From assembly GCA_027623205.1 (NCBI GenBank), contig JAQBYC010000009.1, positions 1-60,268 of the forward strand: a DNA stretch of 60,268 nucleotides, given 5' to 3'. A program made the translations under genes and the position numbers. Numbering within the stretch: the stretch's first letter is position 1; each line of letters starts with the position of its first letter. Origin of the DNA: Pseudomonadota bacterium (GTDB lineage: Bacteria; Pseudomonadota; Alphaproteobacteria; GCA-2731375). Shown here in pieces: positions 36,426 to 44,522 of this stretch. The notes below the pieces were generated by a model, which had not been told where the DNA came from, did not search any database, and saw nothing but the letters and a program-made list of their open reading frames with translations.

Positions 36426-36920
36426 ATGGCTACGAAACCCAGCACGAAGACCGACAGCAAGACGAAAACCGCCGATGGCGCAAAGCCGAAGGCGGACGCG
36501 GTAAAGGCCGAAAGCGCCACATCGGAAAGCGCCAAATCCGAGGCCGCGACAGCCGAGGCCCCGGCATCAACCGGCGATGCGGACAGCAGCAGCAGTGGCG
36601 GCAAAAAATCCGCCGCGCCCAGCCGCCCGATCAGCTATTTTTCCAGCGTTTCGACGAACGAATACCGTTCGGGCTGGGATGATATTTTCAGTTCGGGAGA
36701 AAAATCCGCAACCCGCAAGCCGGTGAAATCGGCAGCGAAACGAAACAACAAGCTGCCGGCGAGCATCACCCTGGGCGCCGATGATCTTGATCCCGCAACC
36801 CGCGAACAGTTGGAAGCCGTGTTTCGCCAGCATGCCAAGAAACAACGCCTGAACTACGACAAGCTATCCAGCAGGGGGCAGGTCAGCTGGCAGATCTCCT
36901 GCCGTATTTCCAACGGCTAG
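36426..36920 (+). CDS. Hypothetical protein with Lys/Ala/Ser-rich N-terminus
   Basis: 164 aa. Residues 1-65 are low-complexity (KTDSKTKTADGAKPKADAVK and similar), then a more ordered part begins with RPISYFSSVSTNEYRSGWDD and continues through LGADDLDPATREQLEAVFRQ. I do not recognise a family. The TAG stop (36918-36920) is part of the CTAG that borders MITE copy B, so the natural C-terminus may have been replaced. There is no good ribosome site before the ATG at 36426. Composition suggests a real protein: the frame is long and the C-terminal part is not repetitive. It is predicted cytoplasmic and basic. Confidence 0.55.
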   Translation: MATKPSTKTDSKTKTADGAKPKADAVKAESATSESAKSEAATAEAPASTGDADSSSSGGKKSAAPSRPISYFSSVSTNEYRSGWDDIFSSGEKSATRKPVKSAAKRNNKLPASITLGADDLDPATREQLEAVFRQHAKKQRLNYDKLSSRGQVSWQISCRISNG

Positions 36921-36957
36921 ACCATTTTCGATATTCATCGAGTCGCCGAGCCAGGCT
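36917..36957. repeat. MITE-like repeat, half copy B
   Basis: CTAGACCATTTTCGATATTC followed by ATCGAGTCGCCGAGCCAGGC matches the reversed right end of the element at 44387-44522 with few changes. The remaining half is absent. It begins at the stop codon of the preceding gene. Confidence 0.72.
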
Positions 36958-36970
36958 GGGGCGGTTTGCT

Positions 36971-37429
36971 TTAAGCCTGCCTGAAACAGAAATCGCAATG
37001 GCTGTCACCGCCCATGATGGTCCGGGTTCTCTGCAGGCTCAGGCCCGAACCCACCGCCGCCGTCATGGGCGGATCGATGCCGCAAACCAGCATGGCGCCA
37101 AACTCCGCTTCGCCGAGGGCTTGAAAATACTCGGCATACTTGCAGCCGCGGATATTCACCGACAGTTCGGTCTCGGTATGTGCGACGGGTTCAAGCACGA
37201 GCGCCCCGTCCGCCATGAACATGCGAAAGGCGGTTCGCATTTTCTCCAACGACGTCCCCTCCCCCTGCGCGGCGATCTCCGCGCCAAGGGCGGTGGCGAA
37301 TTCGTCGACCGCCTCGCGTAGCAGCGCGCCGGCCCGTTCGGCGCCGATCTCCAACTTGAGACGGCGATAAAGCGGCAACAGAATTTCCGCCTGAATTTTC
37401 GCTCTTTGCAGATATGGCAATTGGTCCAT
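36971..37429 (-). CDS. L-2-amino-thiazoline-4-carboxylic acid hydrolase-like protein
   Basis: 152 aa. The C-terminal half matches the ATC hydrolase family pattern: NIRGCKYAEYFQALGEAEFG, then LVCGIDPPMTAA and TRTIMGGDSHCDFCFRQA. The founding Pseudomonas enzyme opens the thiazoline ring to S-carbamoyl-cysteine on the way to L-cysteine, but many family members are of unknown role and occur far from cysteine genes. Three conserved Cys residues are present. It is divergent from the acyl-CoA ligase gene, and its substrate here is unknown. Confidence 0.72.
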   Translation of the reverse strand: MDQLPYLQRAKIQAEILLPLYRRLKLEIGAERAGALLREAVDEFATALGAEIAAQGEGTSLEKMRTAFRMFMADGALVLEPVAHTETELSVNIRGCKYAEYFQALGEAEFGAMLVCGIDPPMTAAVGSGLSLQRTRTIMGGDSHCDFCFRQA

Positions 37430-37561
37430 CAGTTTCGCCTCCCCGTCGGCACGTCCAAATCATATCCAAGCACTGAAAATCGAGGCCGTCCACAAAAAGC
37501 GGGGTTTGTTCCTGCCGCAGAAACGTTAGGATTGGCGCATTCGCAACGTGAGGGAGCGGAA

Positions 37562-39142
37562 ATGAGCGATAACGCCATGCAGATGCGTTTGACCCAGATG
37601 GTGCAGCGCGGGGCGCAGACAAACGGCAAACGGGTGGTGACGGACTTTGCCGGGCGGCGCCACACCTGGGACCGTTTCGCCGACCGGGTGGCGCGGCTGG
37701 CCACGGGTCTGGACGAGCTTGACGTCAAGGACGGCGACCGGGTGGCGATCCTGGCCCTGAATTCCGACCGCTATCTGGAGTTTTTCTTTGCCGTCCCCTG
37801 GGCCGGCGCGGTCTTCGTACCAATCAACACCCGCCTGGCGCCACCCGAGATCGCCTATTGGCTGAACGATTCCGGCAGCGAGATCCTGTTCGTGGACGAT
37901 ACCTTCGTCCCCCTGCTACCGGCCCTGGCGGGCAAGCTGGAAACGGTGCGCCAGGTGATCTATCTGGGCGATGATACGGCGCCCGCGGGTCTGGGCCACT
38001 ATGAGGGCCTCATTCAAGACCGTGCGCCCCGCGAGGATGCGGGCCGGGGCGGCGACGACCTGGCGGGGCTGTTTTATACCGGCGGCACCACCGGCGTCTC
38101 CAAGGGCGTGATGTTGAGCCATGCCAATCTGGTCGTGAACGCCCTGAACATCACGCCTTTTCTGCATTTCGACCCCTGGACAAACTGGCTGCACGCCGCG
38201 CCCATGTTCCATCTGGCCGACGGCGCCGGCGCCTTTGCCGTGGCCATGGCCGGCGGCGCCCATTGCTTCATTCCCAGTTTTGAGCCGGTGGGGGCCATGG
38301 CGGCGATCCAACAGCACCGGCCCAGCCACTGTGTCATGGTGCCGACCATGGTCAACATGGTGGTCAACCACCCAAGCGTGGGCGATTACGACCTGACGTC
38401 GCTACAAAAAGTCCTGTACGGCGCATCACCGATGCCCCGGGCGGTGATCGACCGGGCCCGGCACTTGATGCCCGGCATCGGTTTCATCCACGGCTATGGT
38501 CAAACCGAGGCCGCCCCCTTCCTGACCGCCCTGGACCCGCGCCATCTGGAAGAACCGGGCGCGCCCGGCGAGCGGCGCAATTCCATCGGCCATTCCGGCC
38601 CGGCCATCGAGGTCAGGGTGCTGGACCAGACCGACTGCGAGGTCCCCGCGGGCACGGTGGGCGAGATTTGCGCCCGCGGCATGAACGTCATGCAGGGCTA
38701 TTGGAAGAAACCGGAATTGACGGCGGAAACCTTGCGCAACGGCTGGCTGCATACGGGCGACGGCGGCTATATGGACGAGGACGGCTTCCTGTATATCGTC
38801 GACCGGGTCAAGGACATGATCATCTCCGGCGGCGAGAACGTCTATTCGGCGGAGGTGGAAAACGCCATTCATCAACATCCCGACGTGATCGAATGCGCCG
38901 TGATCGGCATCCCGCACGAAAAATGGGGCGAACAGGTGCACGCCATCGTGCGCTTGCGCGAGCCCGGCGCGGTCGGTGCGGCGGCGCTGATCGCCTTCTG
39001 CCACGCGCTGATCGCCAATTACAAATGCCCCCGCGGCGTCGCATTCGTGACAGATCCCCTGCCCCTGTCGGGCGCCGGCAAGATCCTTAAAACCGAGCTG
39101 CGCCTACCGTACTGGGCCGGACACGAAAAGGCCGTAAACTAG
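37562..39142 (+). CDS. AMP-dependent acyl-CoA ligase
   Basis: 526 aa ANL-superfamily enzyme that makes an acyl-adenylate and then an acyl-CoA. The P-loop-like motif is LFYTGGTTGVSKGVMLSHAN, followed by A5 GYGQTEAAP, the A7/A8 hinge LHTGDGGYMDEDGFLYIVDR and VKDMIISGGENVYSAEVEN, and the catalytic Lys in SGAGKILKTELR. Length and the DGDRVAILALNSDRYLEFFF start are typical of fatty-acid or aromatic acid ligases. The ATG at 37562 follows GAGGGAGCGGAA; the frame stays open upstream to 37406. It overlaps the convergent NTF2-like gene by four bases (shared CTAG). Confidence 0.9.
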   Translation: MSDNAMQMRLTQMVQRGAQTNGKRVVTDFAGRRHTWDRFADRVARLATGLDELDVKDGDRVAILALNSDRYLEFFFAVPWAGAVFVPINTRLAPPEIAYWLNDSGSEILFVDDTFVPLLPALAGKLETVRQVIYLGDDTAPAGLGHYEGLIQDRAPREDAGRGGDDLAGLFYTGGTTGVSKGVMLSHANLVVNALNITPFLHFDPWTNWLHAAPMFHLADGAGAFAVAMAGGAHCFIPSFEPVGAMAAIQQHRPSHCVMVPTMVNMVVNHPSVGDYDLTSLQKVLYGASPMPRAVIDRARHLMPGIGFIHGYGQTEAAPFLTALDPRHLEEPGAPGERRNSIGHSGPAIEVRVLDQTDCEVPAGTVGEICARGMNVMQGYWKKPELTAETLRNGWLHTGDGGYMDEDGFLYIVDRVKDMIISGGENVYSAEVENAIHQHPDVIECAVIGIPHEKWGEQVHAIVRLREPGAVGAAALIAFCHALIANYKCPRGVAFVTDPLPLSGAGKILKTELRLPYWAGHEKAVN

Positions 39143-39624
39143 CGCGGCCGCAAATAGTGCATGTCATCGCCGGTCCAGCCGACCCCGGCAGGCACGGTGT
39201 AGTAGAGGGTCGCGATCATCTCGCTGAAGCGCCAGGCGCCGCCGACGCGCCGGTAACGGTCATCGTAACGGCCCGAGACCAGATAGGAGACGCCGAAACG
39301 GCCGTAGCGCGCCTCCAGATACGAGACGCCGGTTGCCGTATCGCCCGCAACCTCGATCTGGTGGCTGTGGATGTATTGTTTGATGAAAAAGCGCTCGCGC
39401 TCGCCCATGGCGCGAAAGCCGGCATCGACCGCATCGCGGCCCTCGTAGCGGGCCAGATAGCCCAGCTCGACCACCGCATCGTGGGTGAACAGATCGGCGA
39501 TCTGGCCGTAGCGGCCATCGTTGATGCAACCGTGATAGCTGTCGCGCAGGGCGCGGATGGCGTCCCGGTCTTCCAGAATGCCCAGACGGGCTTCCAGCGC
39601 GGCAATGCGTTCGGCATCTGTCAT
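39139..39624 (-). CDS. NTF2/SnoaL-like protein
   Basis: 161 aa. A coiled N-terminal segment (MTDAERIAALEARLGILEDR) leads into the cone-shaped NTF2 fold (IRALRDSYHGCINDGRYGQI; DAVVELGYLARYEGRDAV). Members include bile-acid dehydratase-, dioxygenase beta- and ketosteroid isomerase-like proteins; no active-site set identifies this one. The ATG at 39624 has GGGGAGATTGCC upstream. The frame runs on to 39693, but that stretch is repeat R5, which places a hairpin directly before the ribosome site. Confidence 0.8.
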   Translation of the reverse strand: MTDAERIAALEARLGILEDRDAIRALRDSYHGCINDGRYGQIADLFTHDAVVELGYLARYEGRDAVDAGFRAMGERERFFIKQYIHSHQIEVAGDTATGVSYLEARYGRFGVSYLVSGRYDDRYRRVGGAWRFSEMIATLYYTVPAGVGWTGDDMHYLRPR

Positions 39625-39635
39625 GGCAATCTCCC

Positions 39636-39740
39636 CTCGCGCACATTCGATCCAAATGTGCTCGGAACTTTTAGAATAGAGCAATTGAACCAAACTCTTA
39701 AGTCGCCTTCGCGATTCGAATTAATTGAAAATCGCTTTAA
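39636..39740. repeat. Dispersed two-hairpin repeat, copy R5 (complete)
   Basis: Starts CTCGCGCACATTCG and ends, reversed, TTAAAGCGATTTTC. The first hairpin GCACATT-CGATCCA-AATGTGC (39641-39661) has 7 bp; the second spans 39678-39738 with an inner stem GTCGC-CTTC-GCGAT. The LLM oxidoreductase stop codon TAA (minus strand, 39739-39737) falls on the repeat edge. Confidence 0.82.
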
Positions 39741-40759
39741 TCGAGAATCAATTCGGCATAGGCAGCCAAATCCCCGTCGGTCTTGGGCCAGACCAGCAGG
39801 GCGGTGACCGCGCTGTCTTCCCAGGCCGCCAGGCGCTGTTTGATGCGGTCTTTCGGCCCCACCAACGCGATGTCGTCCACCAGTTCGTCGGGCACGGCGG
39901 CCACGGCTTCCGCCTTTTTGCCGTCCAGATACAGATCCTGAATTTTCGCCGCCGCCTCGCCGTAGCCCAGGCGCACCACCAGCTCGTTATGAAAATTGCG
40001 GTCCCTGGCGCCCATCCCGCCCACGTAAAGCGCCAGATCCTTTTTCACTTCCAGACGCCCGGCTTCCAGATCGTCGGTGATGTGCAACTTCATGGGGTAC
40101 ATGATTTCGAAACCGTCCGGCCGTCCGGCGATGGCGTCGGCATAGACTTCCTCGCGCTCCGGGGAATAGTACAGGGGGAACCAGCCGTCACAGATTTCCG
40201 CCGCCATGGCGACGTTTTTCGGCCCTTCCGCGCCCAAAAAGATGGGGATATCGGCGCGCAGGGGATGGGTGATCGGCTTTAACGGCTTGCCCAGGCCCCA
40301 GGAGCCGGGCGCGTCTTCGGGATAGGGGATGGTGTAGTGAGGACCGTGGCTTTGCACCGGTTGCTCGCGGGCCAGCACCTGGCGGACGATGTCGATATAT
40401 TCCCTGGTCCGGGCCAATGGCTTGGCAAAGGGCTGGCCGTACCAGCCTTCCACCACCTGGGGCCCGGACACGCCCAGCCCCAGGATCAGCCGCCCGTTGG
40501 AAAGATGATCCAGGGTCAGGGCATGCATGGCGGTGGCTGTCGGCGTGCGGGCGGAAATCTGCACGATGGCGGTGCCCAGCTTGATGGTCTTGGTATGGGC
40601 GCCGACCCAGGCCAGCGGCGTCAGGGCGTCGGAGCCATAAGCCTCGGCGGTGAAAAACCCGTAGTAGCCCAGGGCCTCCGCCCGCTTGGCCAGGCCAATC
40701 AAATCCCGCGGCGGCCGCGCGCCCCAATAGCCGGTCATCAAACCCAATTTCAATGCCAT
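39737..40759 (-). CDS. LLM class flavin-dependent (F420-type) oxidoreductase
   Basis: 340 aa luciferase-like TIM barrel. It reads LGLMTGYWGARPPRDLIGLA, AEALGYYGFFTAEAYGSDAL, then LGTAIVQISARTPTATAMHA and RLILGLGVSGPQVVEGWYGQ, which fits the F420-dependent LLM subgroup rather than FMN monooxygenases. Similar proteins in proteobacteria may use FMN instead, so the cofactor is unsettled. The ATG at 40759 has CAGGAGAGC upstream. Its stop codon coincides with the edge of R5. Substrate unknown; it lies among acyl-CoA and hydrolase genes. Confidence 0.85.
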   Translation of the reverse strand: MALKLGLMTGYWGARPPRDLIGLAKRAEALGYYGFFTAEAYGSDALTPLAWVGAHTKTIKLGTAIVQISARTPTATAMHALTLDHLSNGRLILGLGVSGPQVVEGWYGQPFAKPLARTREYIDIVRQVLAREQPVQSHGPHYTIPYPEDAPGSWGLGKPLKPITHPLRADIPIFLGAEGPKNVAMAAEICDGWFPLYYSPEREEVYADAIAGRPDGFEIMYPMKLHITDDLEAGRLEVKKDLALYVGGMGARDRNFHNELVVRLGYGEAAAKIQDLYLDGKKAEAVAAVPDELVDDIALVGPKDRIKQRLAAWEDSAVTALLVWPKTDGDLAAYAELILD

Positions 40760-40809
40760 TGCACGCTCTCCTGCTGTTGCCGGCGATGCAAAAATTCCAC
40801 CGGTCTTGC

Positions 40810-41730
40810 CTACCCCATATGGGAATACATGATCTGTCCCGGCGTTGGCAGCTCGGCCCGCAGGATTTTGCCGCTGAACGACGAGGTAATGAACAGCGAG
40901 CGATTGTCCGGGCCGCCATAAGCCATGTTGGTGGTCAGCAGACTGCCGTCGGGATCAGGGATTTTATAGATCGGCAGGCCCAGGGCCGAGAACAGCCAGA
41001 CGGCACCGAAACCCGCGTGCGCGATGCTAAGGTTGCCCGCCACATCCATGGCCATGCCATCGGGGCCCATGCCGCCGACCAGTTGCGCGAACAGACCCAC
41101 CCGGTTGACGCTGCCGTCCTGGCGGAAGGGCATGCGCCAGACCGAATTGGTCCGGGTCACGGCGATGTAAAGCTGGTTTTCATCCGGGTCCATGACCAGA
41201 CCGTTGGGGCTGGGCACATTGTCGATCAGGCAATGCAGGGCGCCTTTCGCATCCCGTCGGAAGACCCGCCCGGTGGGATCATGCAGGCCGGTATCGCCCT
41301 GATCGGTGAAATAAAGATCACCGTTGGAGGCAAAAAACAGATCATTTACCCCCTTGTAACCGGGTAATTGGTCCGGCCCGACGAAGCTCGAGAGCTTGCC
41401 GTTCACCGGATCGATTTCAATGATGCCGTTCTGCCGGTCCGCCACGAAGATACGGCCGTCCTGGTGAATTTTCAGGCCATTCGGACTGCCGTCATAATCG
41501 GCGGCCACATGGAATTCGCCGCCTGGGGATACCTTGAAAACCCGGCCATGGGCAATATCGACCACGTAAAGGTTGCCGTCGCGATCAAACGACGGACCCT
41601 CCAGAAACGAGCCCAGGGGCCGGCCGCGAAAAATGTCCCGGGACATATGCGACTCCCTGTCCATCAGTTGCAATTCATCGGGCACCTGGGCAAAGACGGT
41701 GGGCTCTATCACGGTCGGTTGAGGGTACAT
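40810..41730 (-). CDS. SMP-30/gluconolactonase/LRE family protein
   Basis: 306 aa six-bladed beta-propeller lactonase. Visible blade segments are LEGPSFDRDGNLYVVDIAHG, HQDGRIFVADRQNGIIEIDP, FFASNGDLYFTDQGDTGLHD and SPNGLVMDPDENQLYIAVTR. The Glu in EGPSF, Asn in SPNG and the Asp residues match the calcium-coordinating set of the family. Reaction would be hydrolysis of an aldonolactone or related lactone. No signal peptide is seen. The ATG at 41730 has GGAGCCGCACC upstream. It shares a 113-base divergent gap with the deacetylase operon. Confidence 0.87.
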   Translation of the reverse strand: MYPQPTVIEPTVFAQVPDELQLMDRESHMSRDIFRGRPLGSFLEGPSFDRDGNLYVVDIAHGRVFKVSPGGEFHVAADYDGSPNGLKIHQDGRIFVADRQNGIIEIDPVNGKLSSFVGPDQLPGYKGVNDLFFASNGDLYFTDQGDTGLHDPTGRVFRRDAKGALHCLIDNVPSPNGLVMDPDENQLYIAVTRTNSVWRMPFRQDGSVNRVGLFAQLVGGMGPDGMAMDVAGNLSIAHAGFGAVWLFSALGLPIYKIPDPDGSLLTTNMAYGGPDNRSLFITSSFSGKILRAELPTPGQIMYSHMG

Positions 41731-41843
41731 GGTGCGGCTCCGGCATGGGTTGAGCGGAAATAGAGGTGACATTGTGCGCCGAGCTTGGGTCTGGCTCAAG
41801 CCTGTGGCAAGATTTAGCCTATGACAGACCGGAGCCACGGCAA

Positions 41844-42752
41844 ATGACGACGCAACGCTTGACCTATTCGCCGATCAACGATCGGCCGCAGTTGAAATTG
41901 CCGAACGGGGCGCGGGTGGCATTGTGGGTCTGCCCGAATATTGAACATTACGAATACCTGCCCGATCCCGTGCGCATTCGCGATCCCTGGCCGCGCATGC
42001 CGCACCCGGATATTCTGGGCTATGGCATCAAGGATTATGGCAACCGGGTGGGTTTGTGGCGGATGATCGATGTCATGGACCGCTTCAATGTGCGCTGTAC
42101 CGTCTCTCTCAACCTCAGCGTTTTCGAGCATTATCCGGAGATCATGGCGGCCTGCGAGGAAAGGCGGTGGGACGTACTGTGCCATGGCATCTACAATACG
42201 CAATATCTGTGGGGACTGGCGGAGGAAGACGAGCGGGCCATTATCCGGGATTGTGTTGCCATCTATCGCCGCCTGACGGGCCGACAGTTGCCCGGTTGGT
42301 TCTCGCCGGCGGCCTCGCATACCCTGAACACCCCGGATCTGGTGGCCGAAGCGGGCATCAAGTATTACGCCGACTGGTTTCATGACGACCAGCCGGGGCC
42401 CATGAACGTGCGTCAGGGCCGCCTTTTGACCGTGCCCTACAGCATGGAGCTGAATGATGCGGTGCTGCATAACCGGGCCCAGGAGGCCGATGATTTTCTA
42501 GTCATGGTGCGGGATTATTTTGACACCATTTATGCCGAGGGGGCGGAACAGCCCCGTATCATGTGCCTTGCCCTGCACCCTTACATGATGGGTCAGCCGC
42601 ACCGCATCGGATATCTGGAAAAGGCGCTGGATTACATCCTCTCCCACGATGGCGTCTGGCAAGCCACGGGCGAGGAAATCGCGGATTGGTACTATGATCA
42701 GATGTGGGACCGGGTCACCGCGCATCTTGGTACGGGAGGCGCCAATGGCTGA
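41844..42752 (+). CDS. Polysaccharide deacetylase/PuuE-like hydrolase, copy 1
   Basis: 302 aa NodB-homology protein of the PuuE-like branch: VALWVCPNIEHYEYLPDPVR, GYGIKDYGNRVGLWRMIDVM and CHGIYNTQYLWGL. The usual deacetylase TFDDG metal Asp pair is missing, as in the cofactor-independent allantoinase PuuE, so it may act on a ureide or related amide instead of a polysaccharide. No signal peptide is present, which agrees with a cytoplasmic small-molecule role. The ATG at 41844 is where similarity begins. It overlaps the second copy by eight bases. Confidence 0.82.
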   Translation: MTTQRLTYSPINDRPQLKLPNGARVALWVCPNIEHYEYLPDPVRIRDPWPRMPHPDILGYGIKDYGNRVGLWRMIDVMDRFNVRCTVSLNLSVFEHYPEIMAACEERRWDVLCHGIYNTQYLWGLAEEDERAIIRDCVAIYRRLTGRQLPGWFSPAASHTLNTPDLVAEAGIKYYADWFHDDQPGPMNVRQGRLLTVPYSMELNDAVLHNRAQEADDFLVMVRDYFDTIYAEGAEQPRIMCLALHPYMMGQPHRIGYLEKALDYILSHDGVWQATGEEIADWYYDQMWDRVTAHLGTGGANG

Positions 42753-43686
42753 ACGTCGCGCGCCCGGCATGGATCACAACCTCTATGCCTATTCCGCACT
42801 CCCCACCCGCCCGGCCCTGGCCTGGCCCGGTAATAAACGGCTGGCTGTATGGGTCGTTCTGCATCTGGAACAATGGGAACTACAGCCCCCGGCCGCCAGC
42901 ATCCGGGATACCCGGTTTCGCAGTGAATTCGGCAATTTTTTTCCCGACTACCGTACTTATTCGACCCGTGAATATGGCAACCGGGTCGGCGTCTTCCGGT
43001 TGCTGGAGGTGCTGGACCGGTATCAGATCCCGGTCACCGTGGCGGCCAACGCCGCCCTGTGCCGCGAACGGCCGGAATTGATCGAGGCATGCCTGCACCG
43101 CGGTTATGAAATCGCGGCCCATGGCAGCTACGCAACCCGCATGATCAGCGCCCGCATGAGCGCGGCCCAGGAAGAAGACTATATTGCCAACGCCATGGCC
43201 GTGGTCCGCCAAAGCAGCGGTGCCGGGCGGGTTGGCTGGATCGGTCAGGATTTTGGTGAAAGCCCGCGCACCCCGCAACTGCTGGCCGCGGCCGGTGCCG
43301 ATTACCTCGGCGATTGGCCAAATGACGACCAGCCGTATTGGCTGACCCTGTCCCCGCCGCTGGTATCCCTGCCCTATCATGTGGAATGGGACGACGCCAC
43401 GCTGATGGCCCTGCGCCAACTGACTGCGCCGCGTTATGGCCAGATGGTCATGGACGCCGCCGATCGATTATATGAAGACGGCGCGGCAAGCGCGCGCATG
43501 ATGAGCCTTGGCCTACACCCCTGGGTAATCGGGCAGCCCCAGCGCATTCGATATCTGGAGCAAATTCTGGCGCATCTGCGGCGAATGGATGGTCTGTGGT
43601 TGACCACCGCCGGTGCGATCGCCGATAGCTTCCGGACGCAGACACCCGGACCCGGACCTGTATCTGTGCCTGAGCCGCGCCCGTGA
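42745..43686 (+). CDS. Polysaccharide deacetylase/PuuE-like hydrolase, copy 2
   Basis: 313 aa paralogue of the preceding protein, with the same landmarks: LAVWVVLHLEQWELQPPAAS, TREYGNRVGVFRLLEVLDRY, AAHGSYATRMIS and the shared late segment SLGLHPWVIGQPQRIRYLEQ. The metal-site residues again differ from classical deacetylases. The ATG at 42745 has GGGAGG upstream and overlaps the first copy, so both are made from one message. Divergence between the copies suggests two substrates or a heteromer. The stop overlaps the next gene's GTG by four bases. Confidence 0.82.
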   Translation: MAERRAPGMDHNLYAYSALPTRPALAWPGNKRLAVWVVLHLEQWELQPPAASIRDTRFRSEFGNFFPDYRTYSTREYGNRVGVFRLLEVLDRYQIPVTVAANAALCRERPELIEACLHRGYEIAAHGSYATRMISARMSAAQEEDYIANAMAVVRQSSGAGRVGWIGQDFGESPRTPQLLAAAGADYLGDWPNDDQPYWLTLSPPLVSLPYHVEWDDATLMALRQLTAPRYGQMVMDAADRLYEDGAASARMMSLGLHPWVIGQPQRIRYLEQILAHLRRMDGLWLTTAGAIADSFRTQTPGPGPVSVPEPRP

Positions 43687-44390
43687 CGGATCTATGGCCG
43701 GCGCTGGCCAGCGCGTTGGAGATGCTGGGCCGGGGAGACGGTTATTTGCGCGACATCGTAATCCTGTCCCTGCAGGTCAGTTTGACCGCCGTAACAATCG
43801 CAACCGTCGTCGGCCTGCCGATCGGCGCCATGACCGCGTTGTTCCGCTTTCCCGGCAGGCGGTTTCTGGTGGTCTGTCTGAACGCCCTGATGGGGTTGCC
43901 CCCGGTGGTCGTGGGCCTGGTGGTCTATCTCGCCCTGTCCCGGGCCGGCCCGTTTGGCGTCTTTGGCCTGCTGTTCACCCCGACGGCCATGATCATCGCG
44001 CAATTCATTCTGGTGCTTCCGATCATCGCCGCCCTGAGCCGCCAGGTGATGGAAGAGATGTGGCTGGAATACCGCGAACAATTGCAATCGCTGGGAGTTT
44101 CTCCCCTGGGCCAGCTTTCGGTCCTGCTATGGGATGGCCGTTTCGCCCTTTTGACGACAGTCCTGGCCGGCTTTGGCCGGGCGACGGCGGAGGTCGGCGC
44201 TGTGATGATCGTCGGCGGCAATATCGATCATGTGACCCGCGTCATGACCACGACCATCGCCCTGGAGGCCAGCAAAGGCGATCTGGCCAAGGCATTGGGC
44301 CTGGGTATTGTTTTGCTGCTGGTTTCATTGGCGGTCAATTTATTGGCCTATTTGCTGCGCGAATTATCCCGTCTTCGATTTGCGGCCTAG
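43683..44390 (+). CDS. Tungstate/molybdate-type ABC permease (TupB-like)
   Basis: 235 aa with five to six helices. The EAA loop region (REQLQSLGVSPLGQLSVLLW) and the segments TALFRFPGRRFLVVCLNALM, GLPPVVVGLVVYL and GRATAEVGAVMIVGGNIDHV match TupB/WtpB permeases that import tungstate. Start is the GTG at 43683, coupled to the upstream stop (GTGA). No binding protein (TupA) or ATPase (TupC) is encoded within the window, so the transporter is incomplete here. Its TAG stop (44388-44390) belongs to the CTAG that borders the complete MITE; downstream genes may have been lost. Confidence 0.85.
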   Translation: MTDLWPALASALEMLGRGDGYLRDIVILSLQVSLTAVTIATVVGLPIGAMTALFRFPGRRFLVVCLNALMGLPPVVVGLVVYLALSRAGPFGVFGLLFTPTAMIIAQFILVLPIIAALSRQVMEEMWLEYREQLQSLGVSPLGQLSVLLWDGRFALLTTVLAGFGRATAEVGAVMIVGGNIDHVTRVMTTTIALEASKGDLAKALGLGIVLLLVSLAVNLLAYLLRELSRLRFAA

Positions 44391-44522
44391 ACCATTTTCG
44401 AGATTGACTTACCCACCCGCTCCCCCTCCCGACCACCCCCCAGTCGCTCTTGGGATCATAATCCTGTGGGTGGCCGGGAGGGGAGCGGCTGGCTCGGTGA
44501 CTCAATGAATATCGAAAATGGC
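44387..44522. repeat. Complete MITE-like palindromic element (copy C)
   Basis: Left end CTAGACCATTTTCGAGATTG and the reversed right end GGCCATTTTCGATATTCA are terminal inverted repeats. A second internal pair follows: CCGCTCCCCCTCCCGACCAC at the left and its near complement GTGGCCGGGAGGGGAGCGG at the right, around a ~25-base centre. It encodes no transposase. It starts in the permease stop codon and runs directly into repeat R6. Confidence 0.8.
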
